From assembly GCA_032718475.1 (NCBI GenBank), contig JAUCBJ010003667.1:1-45000 (forward strand): a DNA stretch of 45,000 bases. The letters are read 5' to 3'. Below, piece by piece: positions 11,750 to 21,200 of the stretch. The notes below the pieces were generated by a model. That model was not told where the DNA came from, searched no databases, and saw only the letters and a program-made list of their open reading frames with translations. Position 1 is the stretch's first letter; each line of letters starts with the position of its first letter. A program made the translations under genes and the position numbers. This stretch comes from Nemertoderma westbladi. Its lineage: Eukaryota; Xenacoelomorpha; Nemertodermatida; Nemertodermatidae.

Positions 11750-12559
11750 TTCACACTACTGCGCACTGATCTGCCGACCGTCACTGAATTTGATCATATA
11801 TAAGGAGGATCGCAACTGACACATGTAGGCGTAGGGATTATGAAATAGCATTCAATTCACACAAAAACCACTATAATGTAAGTCGCAGTTGCTACCGGTA
11901 AACCTGTTCCTCTAACCTTTAGTAATCAAAGAGATTGAGGGTTTTATGATTATTCATCGGTATTCTCCAAATATATCAGCAATATATACCAACATAACAC
12001 AGTAACACCAATTAATAACAGAATCAAATAATGCGGTGAACAGTCAGTATGTGTAGTTGAATCGCGTTGCGTGATGCCACGATGTGGCGGTGTGCTGCGT
12101 GTTAATAGTTTTACGTTCCTTTGATCAAAGCCATCTGATGTTTCTGAGGTTTAGGTCAAAGTCTGAAACTTCCACAGAAGTACAGAAGAATCCTAAGCCG
12201 GTGTTCTGGGCTTAGAAAGATACACACTGACTGAATTGCGTGAGTTTCTGCAGGCACTGTCCAACACAAAGCGAAAATCGCTCTGATTGGCTGAGCCGAA
12301 CAAAGAACAAAGAAAAGCTCCACGTCGACATATCAGCTGATAGATGTCGTCATCTGAACTACACTGTATTAAGAGTATTTTGGCGTATTGCGGCATAAAA
12401 ATGGCTTGTTATGTCCGCTAAAGTACACATACAGAAAAATGGCTTTTTATGTCCACTAAAACACCTACACAGTAAGAAAACGGCTTTTTATGTCCGTTAA
12501 AACACCTAAAGAGTACTTTGCGGGGAAAATGACTAGTTATATCCGCAAAAGCCTTTACA
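11750..12559 (-). repeat. 5' LTR of BEL-1 (right copy, uninterrupted)
   Basis: Matches 2-411 plus 957-1355. On the plus strand it ends gcctttaCA at 12559, which is TGTAAAGGC in the sense direction. Past 12559 the similarity to the left copy stops and LINE coding sequence begins. The border at the low-coordinate side is uncertain and could lie as far as 11707. A 67-codon minus-strand ORF (12193-12396) is present in both LTRs, but the LTRs are nearly identical throughout, so its conservation proves nothing. Confidence 0.85.
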
Positions 12560-12957
12560 GTAGTAGTATATGGGATTTATTTTCGGATATGTGCAATAGA
12601 ATTTTTACAGCTTGGAACATCAATGTTAGGCTCATTTTTGGTTTACCCTTTAATTCACATCGTTATTTAGTTGATAATTTATTAAAATTTAGGCATCCTA
12701 TGATAATGTTACTATCTCGTTATTTTCAATTTATTAGTAACTTGTTTAAATCCTGTAAACCTAGTTTACTTTTCTTAACTGAGTTATGTGATTCAGACTG
12801 TGAAACATGTAGAGGTTCTAATTTAAGGAACATGGCTAATTCTTGTGGTATCTCGTGCTTAAATAATCTTTCACTCAGTATAATAAATTCAAAGATAAAT
12901 AATCAAAGTTACACACCGTTTTTACCTGGTAATAAATGGAAACTCGATTTTTGCAGT
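12490..12957 (+). pseudogene. LINE (non-LTR retrotransposon) C-terminal coding fragment, cut by BEL-1
   Basis: An open frame starts inside the BEL-1 LTR (ATG 12490) and runs without a stop through the LTR edge at 12559 into LINE-like sequence. The diagnostic part begins after 12560: NRIFTAWNINVRLIFGLP, then SHRYLVDNLL, a long helical stretch with SRYFQFISNLFKS, and LRNMANSCG. This pattern (W...R.I.GLP...HRYL...R...F...S..P...) is typical of the region after RT in several LINE clades. The 5' part of the LINE must lie left of BEL-1, outside the window. The frame ends in the 73-bp satellite at about 12958. Confidence 0.6.
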
Positions 12958-13484
12958 GAGAGTTTCCCTTGTCTCTAAGAGTATGTACCGGTACGTCGAA
13001 GTTGAATCTGGTGTCCATTGGGGTGGAGTCTGCAGTGAGAGTTTCCCTTGTCTTTAAGAGTATGTACGTCGAAGTTAAATCTGGTGTCCTTTGGGGTGGT
13101 GTCTACAGTGAGAGTTTCCCTTGTCTCGAAGAGTATGTACGTCGAAGTTAAATCTGGTGTCCATTGGGGTGGAGTCTACAGTGAGAGTTTCCCTTGTCTC
13201 TAAGAGTATGTACGTCGAAGTTAAATCTGGTGTCCGTTGGGGTGGAGTCTGCAGTGAGAGTTTCCCTTGTCTCGAAGAGTATGTACGTCGAAGTTAAATC
13301 TGGTGTCTGTTGGGGTGGAGTCTACAGTGAGAGTCTCCCTTGTCTCGAAGAGTATGTACGTCGAAGTTAAATCTGGTGTCAGTTGGGGTGGAGTCTACAG
13401 TGAGAGTTTCCCTTGTCTCTAAGAGTATGTACGTCGAAGTTAAATCTGGTGTCCGTTGGGGTGGAGTCTACAGTGAGAGTTTCC
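12958..13484. repeat. 73-bp satellite, left part of array
   Basis: Unit starts (gagagtttccc) occur at 12958, 13037, 13110, 13183, 13256, 13329, 13402 and 13475. The period is 73 bp, except for the first unit, which carries a 6-bp ccggta expansion. The array is broken at 13480-13484 (tttcc) by the Gypsy-like element and resumes at 21201. Short ORFs through it are read-through of the repeat, not genes. Confidence 0.95.
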
Positions 13485-13601
13485 TATAAGAACTGAATAG
13501 CGTTTTTCTGTAAGCTCTATTATTCTCTCTTTCTACCTTCAACATACAGATACAATCATCATTCAAACTTTCCTCCACCATATATCTAGTATATTAGTAT
13601 A
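13485..13601 (-). repeat. 3' LTR of the Gypsy-like element (117 bp)
   Basis: Starts tataagaactgaatagcg and ends tattagtata. It matches the two halves of the right LTR with a few substitutions. In sense orientation it begins TATACTAATATAC and ends CAGTTCTTATA. Confidence 0.9.
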
Positions 13602-13610
13602 TCCCCCCCA
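13602..13610 (-). promoter_or_regulatory. Polypurine tract candidate of the Gypsy-like element
   Basis: Read on the minus strand, a run of G lies directly upstream of the 3' LTR start (tgggggggA|TATAC). This is the position and composition expected for the primer of plus-strand DNA synthesis. Confidence 0.6.
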
Positions 13611-13763
13611 GTTCTATAGAACTCAATAACCATAATCTTATTTACATATATTGCAATCTATCAGGCGGCCTAGACTGTCGGCCTCCCCTCGTAATATAGT
13701 ATTGGTTCCCTGAGTTAGGTTGACTGTCACCGTAGTCTATTGTTTCGTCATTTTCACTGTTTA

Positions 13764-14521
13764 CTATTTGTCATTATCTTCAACATTATCGTCATTCTCC
13801 TCTGATTCACTATCACTTTCACTAATATTTTGATCATCAGAGCTAGCTCGTTCCTCAATATCATGACCTATAGTTGCTGGAGTTTTATATTTTGCTGGTC
13901 TGATATGTTGCAAATGTCTTCGAAATCCATTCACTACGATTGAACGTTGATCTATAACCTCTTCAACTCTGAAAGGTCCATTCCATTCCTGGGTACAACG
14001 AATGTGCTGTTGCGGTTTTACATATACCATGTCTCCCACACAATATTGTGGATTCACTGGAGGACCATGATCTACTCTTTCGTATTTACTTACTCCTGGC
14101 AGTTCGATTACTCGTTCTACCATTAGTTTCTCTAGCGGCGATTGGTTCCCTCGTATTTTTGTTCTGTTGTGCCAGAACGTTACTTTTACTGGATCTTTGC
14201 CTGAACGGGCTGACATGTCTTGATAGTGCGAAGAACCCTCTCGACGGGATTCCCTTGAGGTCTATGAGTACAAGCTGCTATATGACTAACTTCCCAACTA
14301 TCTAGAAACTCATTAAACTTCTCGCTCCTGAAAGCCGGAACATTATCAGTTATCACTTCCTCAGATGGGCCCCACTCTATAAATATCTGTTGCAGTTCTC
14401 TAATGACTACTTCACTGGTTTCTCTGTAAATCTGTCGCCATATTGTAAATGATGATGCACAGTCCTCAATGGTAAAATATGTTTTTCCCTCATTTTTAGT
14501 AATGTCCAATGACAGTCGTTG
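13764..14521 (-). pseudogene. Integrase core and C-terminus of the Gypsy-like element (frameshifted)
   Basis: Two frames together give the integrase. 14186-14509 carries the catalytic core: D in LDITKNEGK, D in EVITDNVPAF, E in QGNPVERVLRTIK, with 34 residues between the second D and E. 13764-14216 carries the end of the core (KVTFWHNRTK) and the C-terminal domain (GDMVYVKP, then EWNGPFRVEEVID, GFRRHLQHIRP). An acidic tail (SESDSESEENDDNVEDNDK) ends the protein. Frames change near 14520 relative to the RNase H ORF and again between 14216 and 14186. Integrase would insert the cDNA into the host chromosome. All three acidic residues are visible, so the damage is frameshifts rather than active-site loss. 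Confidence 0.85.
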
Positions 14522-15498
14522 CCAAGCTTTATTGACTTTACAGCTACCCCCTCTACCTTAATAGGCATTGGATCAATTCTATTACATTTATCACACGTTT
14601 TGCATATATCAATTATTACTGCTTTGTTAAATGATTTCCCTTGTAACTCTCTGTCCCTTTGACACAAACTTTCAGTTCTTTCTGCTCCAGTATGCGCTAT
14701 TTCATGTAGTTTCTGTATTCTTCGGCCAACAGCATCTTTTCCACACCTATTTTCATCTTCTGGTGTACAGCCAGTTTTTCCAATAGCCACTATCTCTACT
14801 TTTGGTTTCATTATCCATGGCTTTGGCACTCTGGTTAAGCAGTCCGCTAAATTTTTACTTGATGGTATCAGTTTTATAGAAACGTTCAACTTATATTCAT
14901 TTATAATTTTCTTAATTATATCTAGGCGTCTTAGAATCAACATCCTGGATAGACCATGTGTTCTGATTCGATGTTCATCGTTTATTGTGGCATTGACCCA
15001 ACCATATACAGTTGATGAATCTGTCCATATAGTTATATTTTTTAATTCCCACGCCATGGCCATGTTTAATCCTTCAACTACAGACGTGAGTTCAGCTGCA
15101 TTTATATGCTCATTATCCATGTTCTTCCTCAGCCAGGTTCCGTCTTCTGCTACAATCCCATTAATACGAATCAATGCTCCCAATGCGATGTTGCTGGCAT
15201 CACACCATACTTCGCCAACATCTATATTTGATATCGGCCAATGTCCATGAGCTGGGTCATGTTTGTTCACTCTCACAACTGTTTCCAGCAATTTCTCTCT
15301 TACATCATCATCTACTGCACTGTCCATTAATGTTTTGGACGCCTGTCTTTGTAGCCAGGAACATGCTACTCTCAGCCATCCCCCAATCAAGTAATTTCCA
15401 CGTAATTTGCCTATGATTGCCAACAATCTACGATGACTTATTGATTTCTCAATTTCCTCTGGTTGAGGCAATTCTGAATCTCGATCGCCATTTGCCAT
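14407..15498 (-). pseudogene. RNase H and integrase zinc-binding domain of the Gypsy-like element
   Basis: RNase H motifs appear in order: VWCDASNIALG (D), NAAELTSVVEG (E), ITIWTDSSTVYGWV (D) and NLADCLTRVP. The connection region before it contains SISHRRLLAIIGKLRG. An HHCC-type zinc-binding domain follows (IQKLHEIAHTGAER ... ICKTCDKCNR), which starts integrase. The frame is then lost near 14520: the last 40 residues of this ORF are out-of-frame reading of the integrase core. The ORF start at 15498 is not a true start; it overlaps the RT ORF in another frame after a one-base shift near 15488. Confidence 0.85.
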
Positions 15499-16576
15499 CT
15501 TTTACAGAAATACCGAGTACCCTTGCTCCATTCTTTATTTCAACTGGATCCTTACTTCCGAGTCCATACCTTTTCAAATGATTTACAACTTCTATCGCTT
15601 CTACCTTACTCACATCTACATAAATGTCATCACGAAAATTATCTGCTGCATCTTTTATCTTCTTGTCCTGTTCTAGAACTTTCTCTACTATTGAATCTAG
15701 TATCTTCGGGGCTGGGGCTAAACCATAACCTAATCTCGTCATTTCATAGAGTTTGCCTTTAAATTTTACAACTTGGTATGGGTGTAATTTCTGATTGACA
15801 TGAACCTGCATGTATGCATTTTTTAGGTCTATAACGGCCGTTTGATTTCCCTTTCTCATCCATTTTCTCAGTTTCTCATTGCTCACTGCAGCGTCGGTAC
15901 CAGGTTGGTTTTTTAAATGTTTATTCAGTTCCCTGAAGTCCATAATGGGTCTTACTCTGTCTTTACGGGGTTCGTTTTTGTGCATAAGTGGTATCAGCGC
16001 CTTGGGAATGTAATTAATCTCCTTTAACCAGCCGTTATTTATCCACCCTTCAACTGCTTGTTCATATTTATCTTGTAATTTCTCAGGAATTTTATACTCT
16101 GCCACGGTATTATTTAATCTGTCCGGGGGAATGTCGTCTTTAAATTTATATTCTATCTCCCAATTGTTCCCATTAAATTCTGCGTTGAAATCGTTTTTCT
16201 CAATAATTAACAGAGACTGTGGTTTCTGTTCTACTGTTCCGATCGCTGAAATTGGATATGCAGCACAACCGAATGTAATTGTCACTTGCTCATTATTTGA
16301 ACAATTAATTGAAACTCCTCCGTGTGCTTTGATAAAATCCCACCCGATTACAACATCCAAATTACCAACAATATAATCAACAATGAGAAATGACCATTCA
16401 ATTTCATTTAATCCATCAATTTTCACAGCAGTAATCATTTCACATTTTAATTTCTGGGTAACAGTTCCATCTAACATAGCTATCCTATTATTTGAGTCAC
16501 ATTCTCTAATATATCCAATAAGTCCAGAACTAAACTTTCGAGTCATTACTCCTCGGCTACATCCCGTATCTACCAA
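15449..16576 (-). pseudogene. Aspartic protease and reverse transcriptase of the Gypsy-like element
   Basis: The protease active site is at the very start (ALVDTGCSRGVM), with a flap and second half ending near residue 110 (VVIGWDFIKAHGG). RT follows: RVRPIMDFRELNKHLK, AVIDLKNAYMQVHV (first catalytic Asp), KLYEMTRLGYGLAPAP and the FRDDIYVD box (second and third Asp; F in place of the usual Y). The frame is minus one relative to gag, and the two overlap around 16570, as expected for gag-pol frameshifting; the start codon listed is only the ORF limit. The last 15 residues are out of frame because of a one-base change near 15488. Confidence 0.88.
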
Positions 16577-17580
16577 CGCGGTGGCCTTCTTGCCTCCACA
16601 TATTGATTGTATGACTGGGGCCGGCGCCTTCCCTGTATCTCCGGGGAAACGACCACTGGCGCATGTTCCGCCATCTCCCCTCGCACGTTTCCCTCCATAT
16701 TACTACCATATTCCCGAACTCCTGTCGCCGTCGAACAATTTCCCGTAACTTCAGTACACTCCCTTACAATGTGGCCCTGTTTTCCACATCGATAGCAGCT
16801 CACCTGATATCTACTAAACGCTTGCTGAGCGCCACCGCCACCATTTCTGTAGTAACACTCCCTGGCAAAATGGCCGCTCCTCCCGCAATGAAAGCAATTA
16901 TTGGATCCCCTACCGGTATCTCCACCATATCCACCTCGTCCACCTCCATATGGTCGTCCACCTCGTTGACTCCGCCCCCATTGGCCACGACCTGGGTATC
17001 CATTGTTGTAGTCTATCTCTGCGCTATAACCATGCCCTGCTGCACCGACTATATCAGCTGTACTGTGTTCTTTTTCGGACAACAACCGACGTGCTTGTAC
17101 GAGTAGTTTTTCGAGGTCCATTTCTCCGGCCAGAGCTTTAACTTCCGTTGAAATATCATCCGGTATACCGCTTACCATCTGAGCTGAAACCATCTTTCTA
17201 GACACTGCATTCTCAACTAAGTTCCCTGTCACCAATCCGATTAATCTTTTCAAGTCCGCTACGAATGCATCTACCGATTCTCCCGGTTTCAATTCTCTAT
17301 TCTTAAACTGCTCATAAGCAGTATACTCATTCACAGCAAAAGCCGCTATCAATGCATTTTGTATTCTGTCACATCTAAACTTATCCGCCTCAGATAACTG
17401 ACTAACGACGGCATACGCAGCACCATCCAAGGATAACCTGAGATACGTTGCCCTTGATTCCTCCTTGACAACGCCTTCTGTTTTCAGCACATCGAACGTG
17501 TCATTATATATCATTAACCATGTCAGTGGGTCCCCACTACCGTTATACTTTTTTACATAGTCGCTCAACTTCGGAGCCAT
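16570..17580 (-). CDS. Gag of the Gypsy-like element, two CCHC zinc knuckles
   Basis: An intact 336-codon ORF from ATG 17580. Residues about 1-190 form a helical capsid-like domain (DPLTWLMIYNDTFDVL, YEQFKNRELKPGESVDAFV). A glycine/arginine-rich linker (GRGQWGRSQRGGRPYGGGRG) follows. Two canonical nucleocapsid knuckles (CX2CX4HX4C) lie at about residues 228 (CFHCGRSGHFAREC) and 262 (CYRCGKQGHIVREC). The protein would package element RNA into particles. It ends in a TAG overlapping the protease frame, so it is the only complete protein of this element. Confidence 0.92.
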   Translation of the reverse strand: MAPKLSDYVKKYNGSGDPLTWLMIYNDTFDVLKTEGVVKEESRATYLRLSLDGAAYAVVSQLSEADKFRCDRIQNALIAAFAVNEYTAYEQFKNRELKPGESVDAFVADLKRLIGLVTGNLVENAVSRKMVSAQMVSGIPDDISTEVKALAGEMDLEKLLVQARRLLSEKEHSTADIVGAAGHGYSAEIDYNNGYPGRGQWGRSQRGGRPYGGGRGGYGGDTGRGSNNCFHCGRSGHFARECYYRNGGGGAQQAFSRYQVSCYRCGKQGHIVRECTEVTGNCSTATGVREYGSNMEGNVRGEMAEHAPVVVSPEIQGRRRPQSYNQYVEARRPPRW

Positions 17581-17686
17581 ATTACACCATTGATATTTAT
17601 AAAATTAACAGTCAATAATACCAACTACAGAACTATTATCAACAACACATCAATACTGCACTACAGCTGTACAGGCCCGGTTAGCT
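17581..17686 (-). other. Leader between 5' LTR and gag of the Gypsy-like element
   Basis: About 100 bp, AT-rich near gag. The base next to the LTR on the minus strand begins agctaaccgggcctgtacag, where the primer-binding site should lie; it does not start TGG and no tRNA was matched. Confidence 0.5.
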
Positions 17687-17756
17687 TATAAGAACTGAAT
17701 AGCGTTTTTCTGTAAGCTCTATTACTCTCTCTTTCTACCTTCTACATACAGATACA
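17687..17756 (-). repeat. 5' LTR of the Gypsy-like element, first half
   Basis: Matches 13485-13554 from tataagaactg to cagataca with a few substitutions. It is then interrupted; the remainder is at 21151-21200. Confidence 0.9.
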
Positions 17757-17911
17757 CGTTCGTGGGGCCTTCGCGCAGCACGAGGCCCAGTTATGAGATA
17801 CAAATTAAAATTGTGCGACTGTATCACAAAATCAGGTTATGAGAGATTAACCCACACCACCAATTAATCAAAGAAAGGGGGACAGCACGTGTTCACCCCC
17901 TTTAATCTGCA

Positions 17912-17927
17912 CCCCCCCCCCCCCCCC
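17912..17927. repeat. Poly-C tract (16)
   Basis: Homopolymer C run followed by a C-rich stretch; G-rich on the minus strand. Confidence 0.95.
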
Positions 17928-18026
17928 TCCCCCACCCACCAATACATAACCGCGACATCTACCACCCACGGAAGGGTAGCACGAACTTATTTCCAAACGC
18001 ACGTTCAATATGCAAAGCCAGGTGGT

Positions 18027-18440
18027 TTATAGGAATATAATCAATGCAGTACTCGTCTTCATTATAAGCCTTTTTGCGTTCGACCTGTTTTGTATTAAAA
18101 TATATTTATTAAACGCAGGCTGACGCTCTTTATAATAATAATACCTAGGGATGCCAGCTTCCAGACTTTCAATCTTTACTGCCGCGCAAACCCCGCAGAG
18201 GAAGTTTTGGTTTGAGAGATCAAGCCCATCGGCAATTGGTGTTTCAATTTCGGTCCAGGAACTCTGACAATGGGAGCATTCAATCTTAGCTGTGGTCCAT
18301 TCCCGTGGTTTCGGCTTACTTTTCTTCGTCCCAATGACAGATTCTTCTGAAGACGTTCGATTCGCTTTCAGTTTATTGTTGGCGTTTGTGTTTTGAAGTT
18401 GTATTCGAGTGGACAGTCGCGCCGGTTTCGAGGTAACCAT
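18027..18440 (-). CDS. Small unrecognised protein with two CxxC pairs
   Basis: 137 codons from ATG 18440. The first 50 residues are basic and low in hydrophobics (KPREWTTAK just before the first pair). Then CSHCQSSWTEIETPIADG and, 28 residues after the first pair, CGVC. Two CxxC pairs with a tryptophan nearby resemble a small zinc-binding module (PHD- or zinc-ribbon-like spacing), but no family was matched. The C-terminus (PRYYYYKERQ... to LIIFL) may be read-through of non-coding DNA. It lies inside the 3.4-kb insertion between the left arms of its two inverted repeats, so it may belong to that element or be a captured host exon. An AT-rich TATATATA-containing stretch lies upstream at about 18540-18600. 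Confidence 0.4.
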   Translation of the reverse strand: MVTSKPARLSTRIQLQNTNANNKLKANRTSSEESVIGTKKSKPKPREWTTAKIECSHCQSSWTEIETPIADGLDLSNQNFLCGVCAAVKIESLEAGIPRYYYYKERQPAFNKYILIQNRSNAKRLIMKTSTALIIFL

Positions 18441-19659
18441 ACCGACCTGTGATAAGCGTTGGTTATGTTGAGTGCCGGTATTCTTCTTCTCTCACCTCTT
18501 CAATGTCAGATGTTGCAAATACTGATAACACGAATAACGGTATATATTTCAATACTTGTCAATAGTAATATATATAATTTAGATAACTATTTTATATCTG
18601 TACTGTTGAGCAAACTCTACATAAATTTCAACCTGTGTATCGCCGGTAGTGCTGTTGCTGTGCAAGTGCTGAAGTGCTAGTTGCCACCGGTCACGCGGTC
18701 AGCCGGTAGTAGGGTGGTACCATGGCCTACTACACACAGGCCATGACAAGGACTTTGCTGTGAAATTAGCGTAGGCTGACTGATGAATTATCAAATATTA
18801 TATTTTCCATGAATGCAGGGTCCATATTTAAAAGAAGATGACTAGATTTTCGTAAATAATTTAATTGAAACAGTATTTAATAATTAATAAATTAATTATC
18901 GCTCGAGTTCCTGCAGCTTTTATTCGTTTGTGGCTGCCTCTGGCTATGTTTGTGGCAGGAATGTTTGAACGCTAATAAGTCGGTCAATCATGGATGAAAT
19001 GGAACCAAACTTGGTACACATGTAGTCTATAAAAAATTTATAAATTCTACACACAGACAGACTTCTACAGTTCCCCGGTCTGCTGCTAGGGGGCGAATTA
19101 ACAGAAACGTAAAAATAGCTGTAATTATAGAACCAACGATCAGATTCATCTGAAATTTAGTAGTAGTTACCAAAGAGCATTGCTTAATTAGAAATTCTAC
19201 AGAGACTTTTACAGTTCCTGTCTGCCGCTAGTGGGGAATTGTTAGAGCTCCAGTTCAACGTGCTTAGCACGGTTTAATAAACAATCAATTAATTATTTTA
19301 TTCAATACAGTAATTATAACAGTAAAATGCAATGTATTCTATTTTTTAGTGAAATCAAGAGATAGGAGGGGGTGGGACTGGACGCAAATCCCATCTTGGC
19401 GAATTAATATCCGCCTCAATATTAATTTCTCAATTTTGGGAAAGGAGCAGGTTACAGTGGCACGTTATTTTAACCAAAACAATAAAGTAAACACAATAGA
19501 ACAGGTTACAGTTTTATTTTTGAGAGAAATCAGCTGTTGTTATTTGCGTCCAATTTCCCCTGGAGAGGGATGAATTTTTATTGCGTCCAGCCCCCCCCCC
19601 CCCCCCCCCCTATCTTGAAATCAAATACCAAAAATATATTTATTATATGAACAATCTAT
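18441..19659. other. Non-coding part of the insertion with repeated motifs
   Basis: No credible gene. It contains a 7-bp-stem hairpin (catggcc 18721-18727 / ggccatg 18739-18745) and the left arm of an inverted repeat at about 18750-18782. Two diverged copies of a short block lie around 19070-19096 and 19205-19232 (acttctacagttcc, ctgctgctaggggg versus ctgccgctagtgggg). A 20-base poly-C tract is at 19591-19610. Confidence 0.5.
19591..19610. repeat. Poly-C tract (20)
   Basis: Twenty consecutive C; one of several long C runs in the window. Confidence 0.95.
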
Positions 19660-19729
19660 TTGGAAATTGTAAGTTCGGCCTATCTCTTTACCATAAGCTC
19701 AGTATCTTTATCTGGTGTGTTTTTATTAT

Positions 19730-20320
19730 TTTACCAATTATTTAATATGTTTGATAGAATTGAACAACACCGTCCAACACAACCAACTCTCTATCCGCCT
19801 CGAGCATCGAGAATACGAGAAACTCGATCGAAATACCTGCTTATCCCAGTAGTATCCGTCCGTAGTCACCGGACCGCTGCGGTTTACTCCCGTAGAACAG
19901 TAGAATTCCCGCAGCTTCCGACCCAATTCGACAACGAATTCGCTTCACACTTTCGCGTCACAGAGAACGTAATCCAGTGCGATAACGTCTGTCCAACGTT
20001 CAACCATTTCCCCCAGCGATCCCAGGATCCGGGCCGCCGCTAAACCCAGATCGCAATCCTCGTCGATTCGTCCAGTCGTCGACGTAAGTCAGTAAGTGGG
20101 ACTCTTCCCACCGCACTCCAAGGTGGGTGACCGGAGTGAGGCATGAGGAACTTGGCAGTGGCCCGCATTACGATCTGACCAACCGCCGTATTCCCAGTGT
20201 CTGAGTGTAGTAAATACCCAAATAGAATCGTACTGACAAACAAGAAATTCCGTAGTATTCCCCCGTTAATCACCTCTTGAAGCAACTCGGCTGCTCGGGT
20301 CCAGATACATCGCAGCATCG
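19730..20320 (-). pseudogene. Possible decayed coding remnant, unrecognised
   Basis: This stretch is more GC-rich than its surroundings. It has overlapping short open frames on the minus strand (20040-20318, 92 codons; 19738-19926, 62) and the plus strand (19660-20043, 127). The minus-strand piece begins MLRCIWTRAAELLQEVING and continues in the same frame past a stop with recognisably compositional coding bias. No domain was matched; a retroelement fragment is the likeliest source. Confidence 0.25.
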
Positions 20321-21147
20321 GACTGTCGGGAGCGTTTCAGACAGTAATGGAGCGGCATTTGCGAATATTTCCAATGGTTTTATAATAAATAAGGGGATTC
20401 AACAGTTCAATGCTAAAACAAATGGATTATTCCTAACCCCACCCCAATACAGCAATATACCTAACAGTATATAGCTTAGGTACCACAGTCTGACAGTACC
20501 ATAATCAGCACAGTCAGCCTACGCTAACTGGCTAATTTCACAGCAAACTACAACGGCAGTACAGCAATACGGTGTACCTTGCCAATGACTGAATGATTAG
20601 CGGTAACTATCTAAACTATTAGGCCTATATTACAGTATTATTATCACCGGTGCCGGTACTGGGCTAATTACTGAATTAGGCCTAAACTATAATCACTGCA
20701 AGGATTGCATGATATGGCATGTCTGTAGTGTATGGTACCGGTTGACCAGTATTGCAGTATTGACTAATTGCAGGATTCTCGATTCAGGGATTGAGTACAG
20801 CCTGACAGTACCGGTACACATGGTACATGCAGAATTGCAAAATTTGTTAGAAACACAGCTGATTTATCCTACAGTAATAATAATTTAACGCATTTTAAAT
20901 TTGGATAAATAAATTTATTATAACTGCAATAACAGTTACACTGATGCTGCACGAAGGCCCCACGCAAATTCTACTTGGAAAATTTTCAAACTTTTGCCAA
21001 ACAACATGTGTACCAAGTTTGGATAGATTTCATCAAGGATTGGCCGAGTTATTAACGTTTAAAATAAAATACTGAAAAAAAACGCGACAGAACGACAGGT
21101 TGATTAATGGTACCACTACGCTAAGGCTCACTCACTTCGTGGCTTGC
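20321..21147. other. AT-rich end of the insertion, no gene seen
   Basis: Contains the right arms of both inverted repeats and many ACCGGT-like words. It ends with gctcactcacttcgtggcttgcccc-type sequence next to the LTR remainder. Confidence 0.5.
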
Positions 21148-21150
21148 CCC

Positions 21151-21200
21151 ACAATCATCGTTCAAACTTCCCTCCACCATATATCTAGTATATTAGTATA
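21151..21200 (-). repeat. 5' LTR of the Gypsy-like element, second half
   Basis: Matches 13552-13601 (acaatcatc to tattagtata). It is followed directly by the duplicated tttcc and the resumed satellite. Confidence 0.9.

Larger units (their letters stand above)
1..12559 (-). mobile_element. BEL/Pao LTR retrotransposon copy 1 (BEL-1), non-autonomous, nested
   Basis: Direct repeats about 800 bp long in the same orientation (1-1355 and about 11750-12559) flank some 10.4 kb. The body reads on the minus strand as gag, CCHC knuckles, aspartic protease, then the tail of RNase H, so the right repeat is the 5' LTR and the left repeat the 3' LTR. Family assignment rests on the DUF1759-type gag, the DUF1758-type protease (LDSGS) and the NLADIASR tail typical of BEL/Pao pol. 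RT, most of RNase H and the integrase core are absent. The two LTRs differ at only about a dozen positions by eye plus the solo-LTR insertion and one 6-bp duplication, which suggests a fairly recent insertion. The left edge lies outside the window, so the target duplication cannot be checked. Confidence 0.85.
18750..20547. repeat. Inner inverted repeat pair of the insertion
   Basis: gctgtgaaattag, then cgtaggctgactg at 18750-18782, pairs with the reverse complement at 20510-20547. The right arm carries about 8 extra bases in the middle. Confidence 0.75.
17761..20964. repeat. 20-bp terminal-type inverted repeat pair
   Basis: CGTGGGGCCTTCGCGCAGCA at 17761-17780 and its reverse complement at 20945-20964 with one mismatch (C/T at position 14). 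No matching target duplication was seen immediately outside. Confidence 0.8.
17757..21150. mobile_element. 3.4-kb insertion splitting the Gypsy LTR, nested inverted repeats
   Basis: Comparison with the left LTR shows gataca|atcatc continuous there and interrupted here. A 3-bp direct repeat (aca, 17754-17756 and 21151-21153) may be the target duplication. Two inverted-repeat pairs lie inside: 17761-17780 with 20945-20964 (19 of 20 bases) and about 18750-18782 with 20510-20547. Sequence near 18970-19040 also recurs inverted at 20985-21060 (share aacttggtacacatgt). The outermost ends do not match each other clearly. It is probably a DNA transposon or a composite of several. No transposase was recognised. 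Confidence 0.65.
13485..21200 (-). mobile_element. Ty3/Gypsy-like LTR retrotransposon with very short LTRs, inserted in satellite
   Basis: A 117-bp LTR at 13485-13601 recurs at 17687-17756 plus 21151-21200, where it is split by an insertion. The satellite unit is interrupted precisely, and tttcc at 13480-13484 is duplicated at 21201-21205. Minus-strand gene order is gag, protease, RT, RNase H, integrase, which is the Ty3/Gypsy order. The pol frame changes at least three times downstream of RT, so the copy is inactive. The LTR ends are TATA...TATA rather than TG...CA. Clade is not assigned. Confidence 0.9.

Noticed and set aside
12969-13151. ORFs across the 73-bp satellite (also 21572-21805)
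   Set aside because: Read-through of a tandem repeat; the peptide simply repeats with the DNA unit.
17757-21150. Helitron
   Set aside because: No TC start or CTRR end with 3' hairpin at the borders, and the inverted repeats argue for a TIR-type or composite element.
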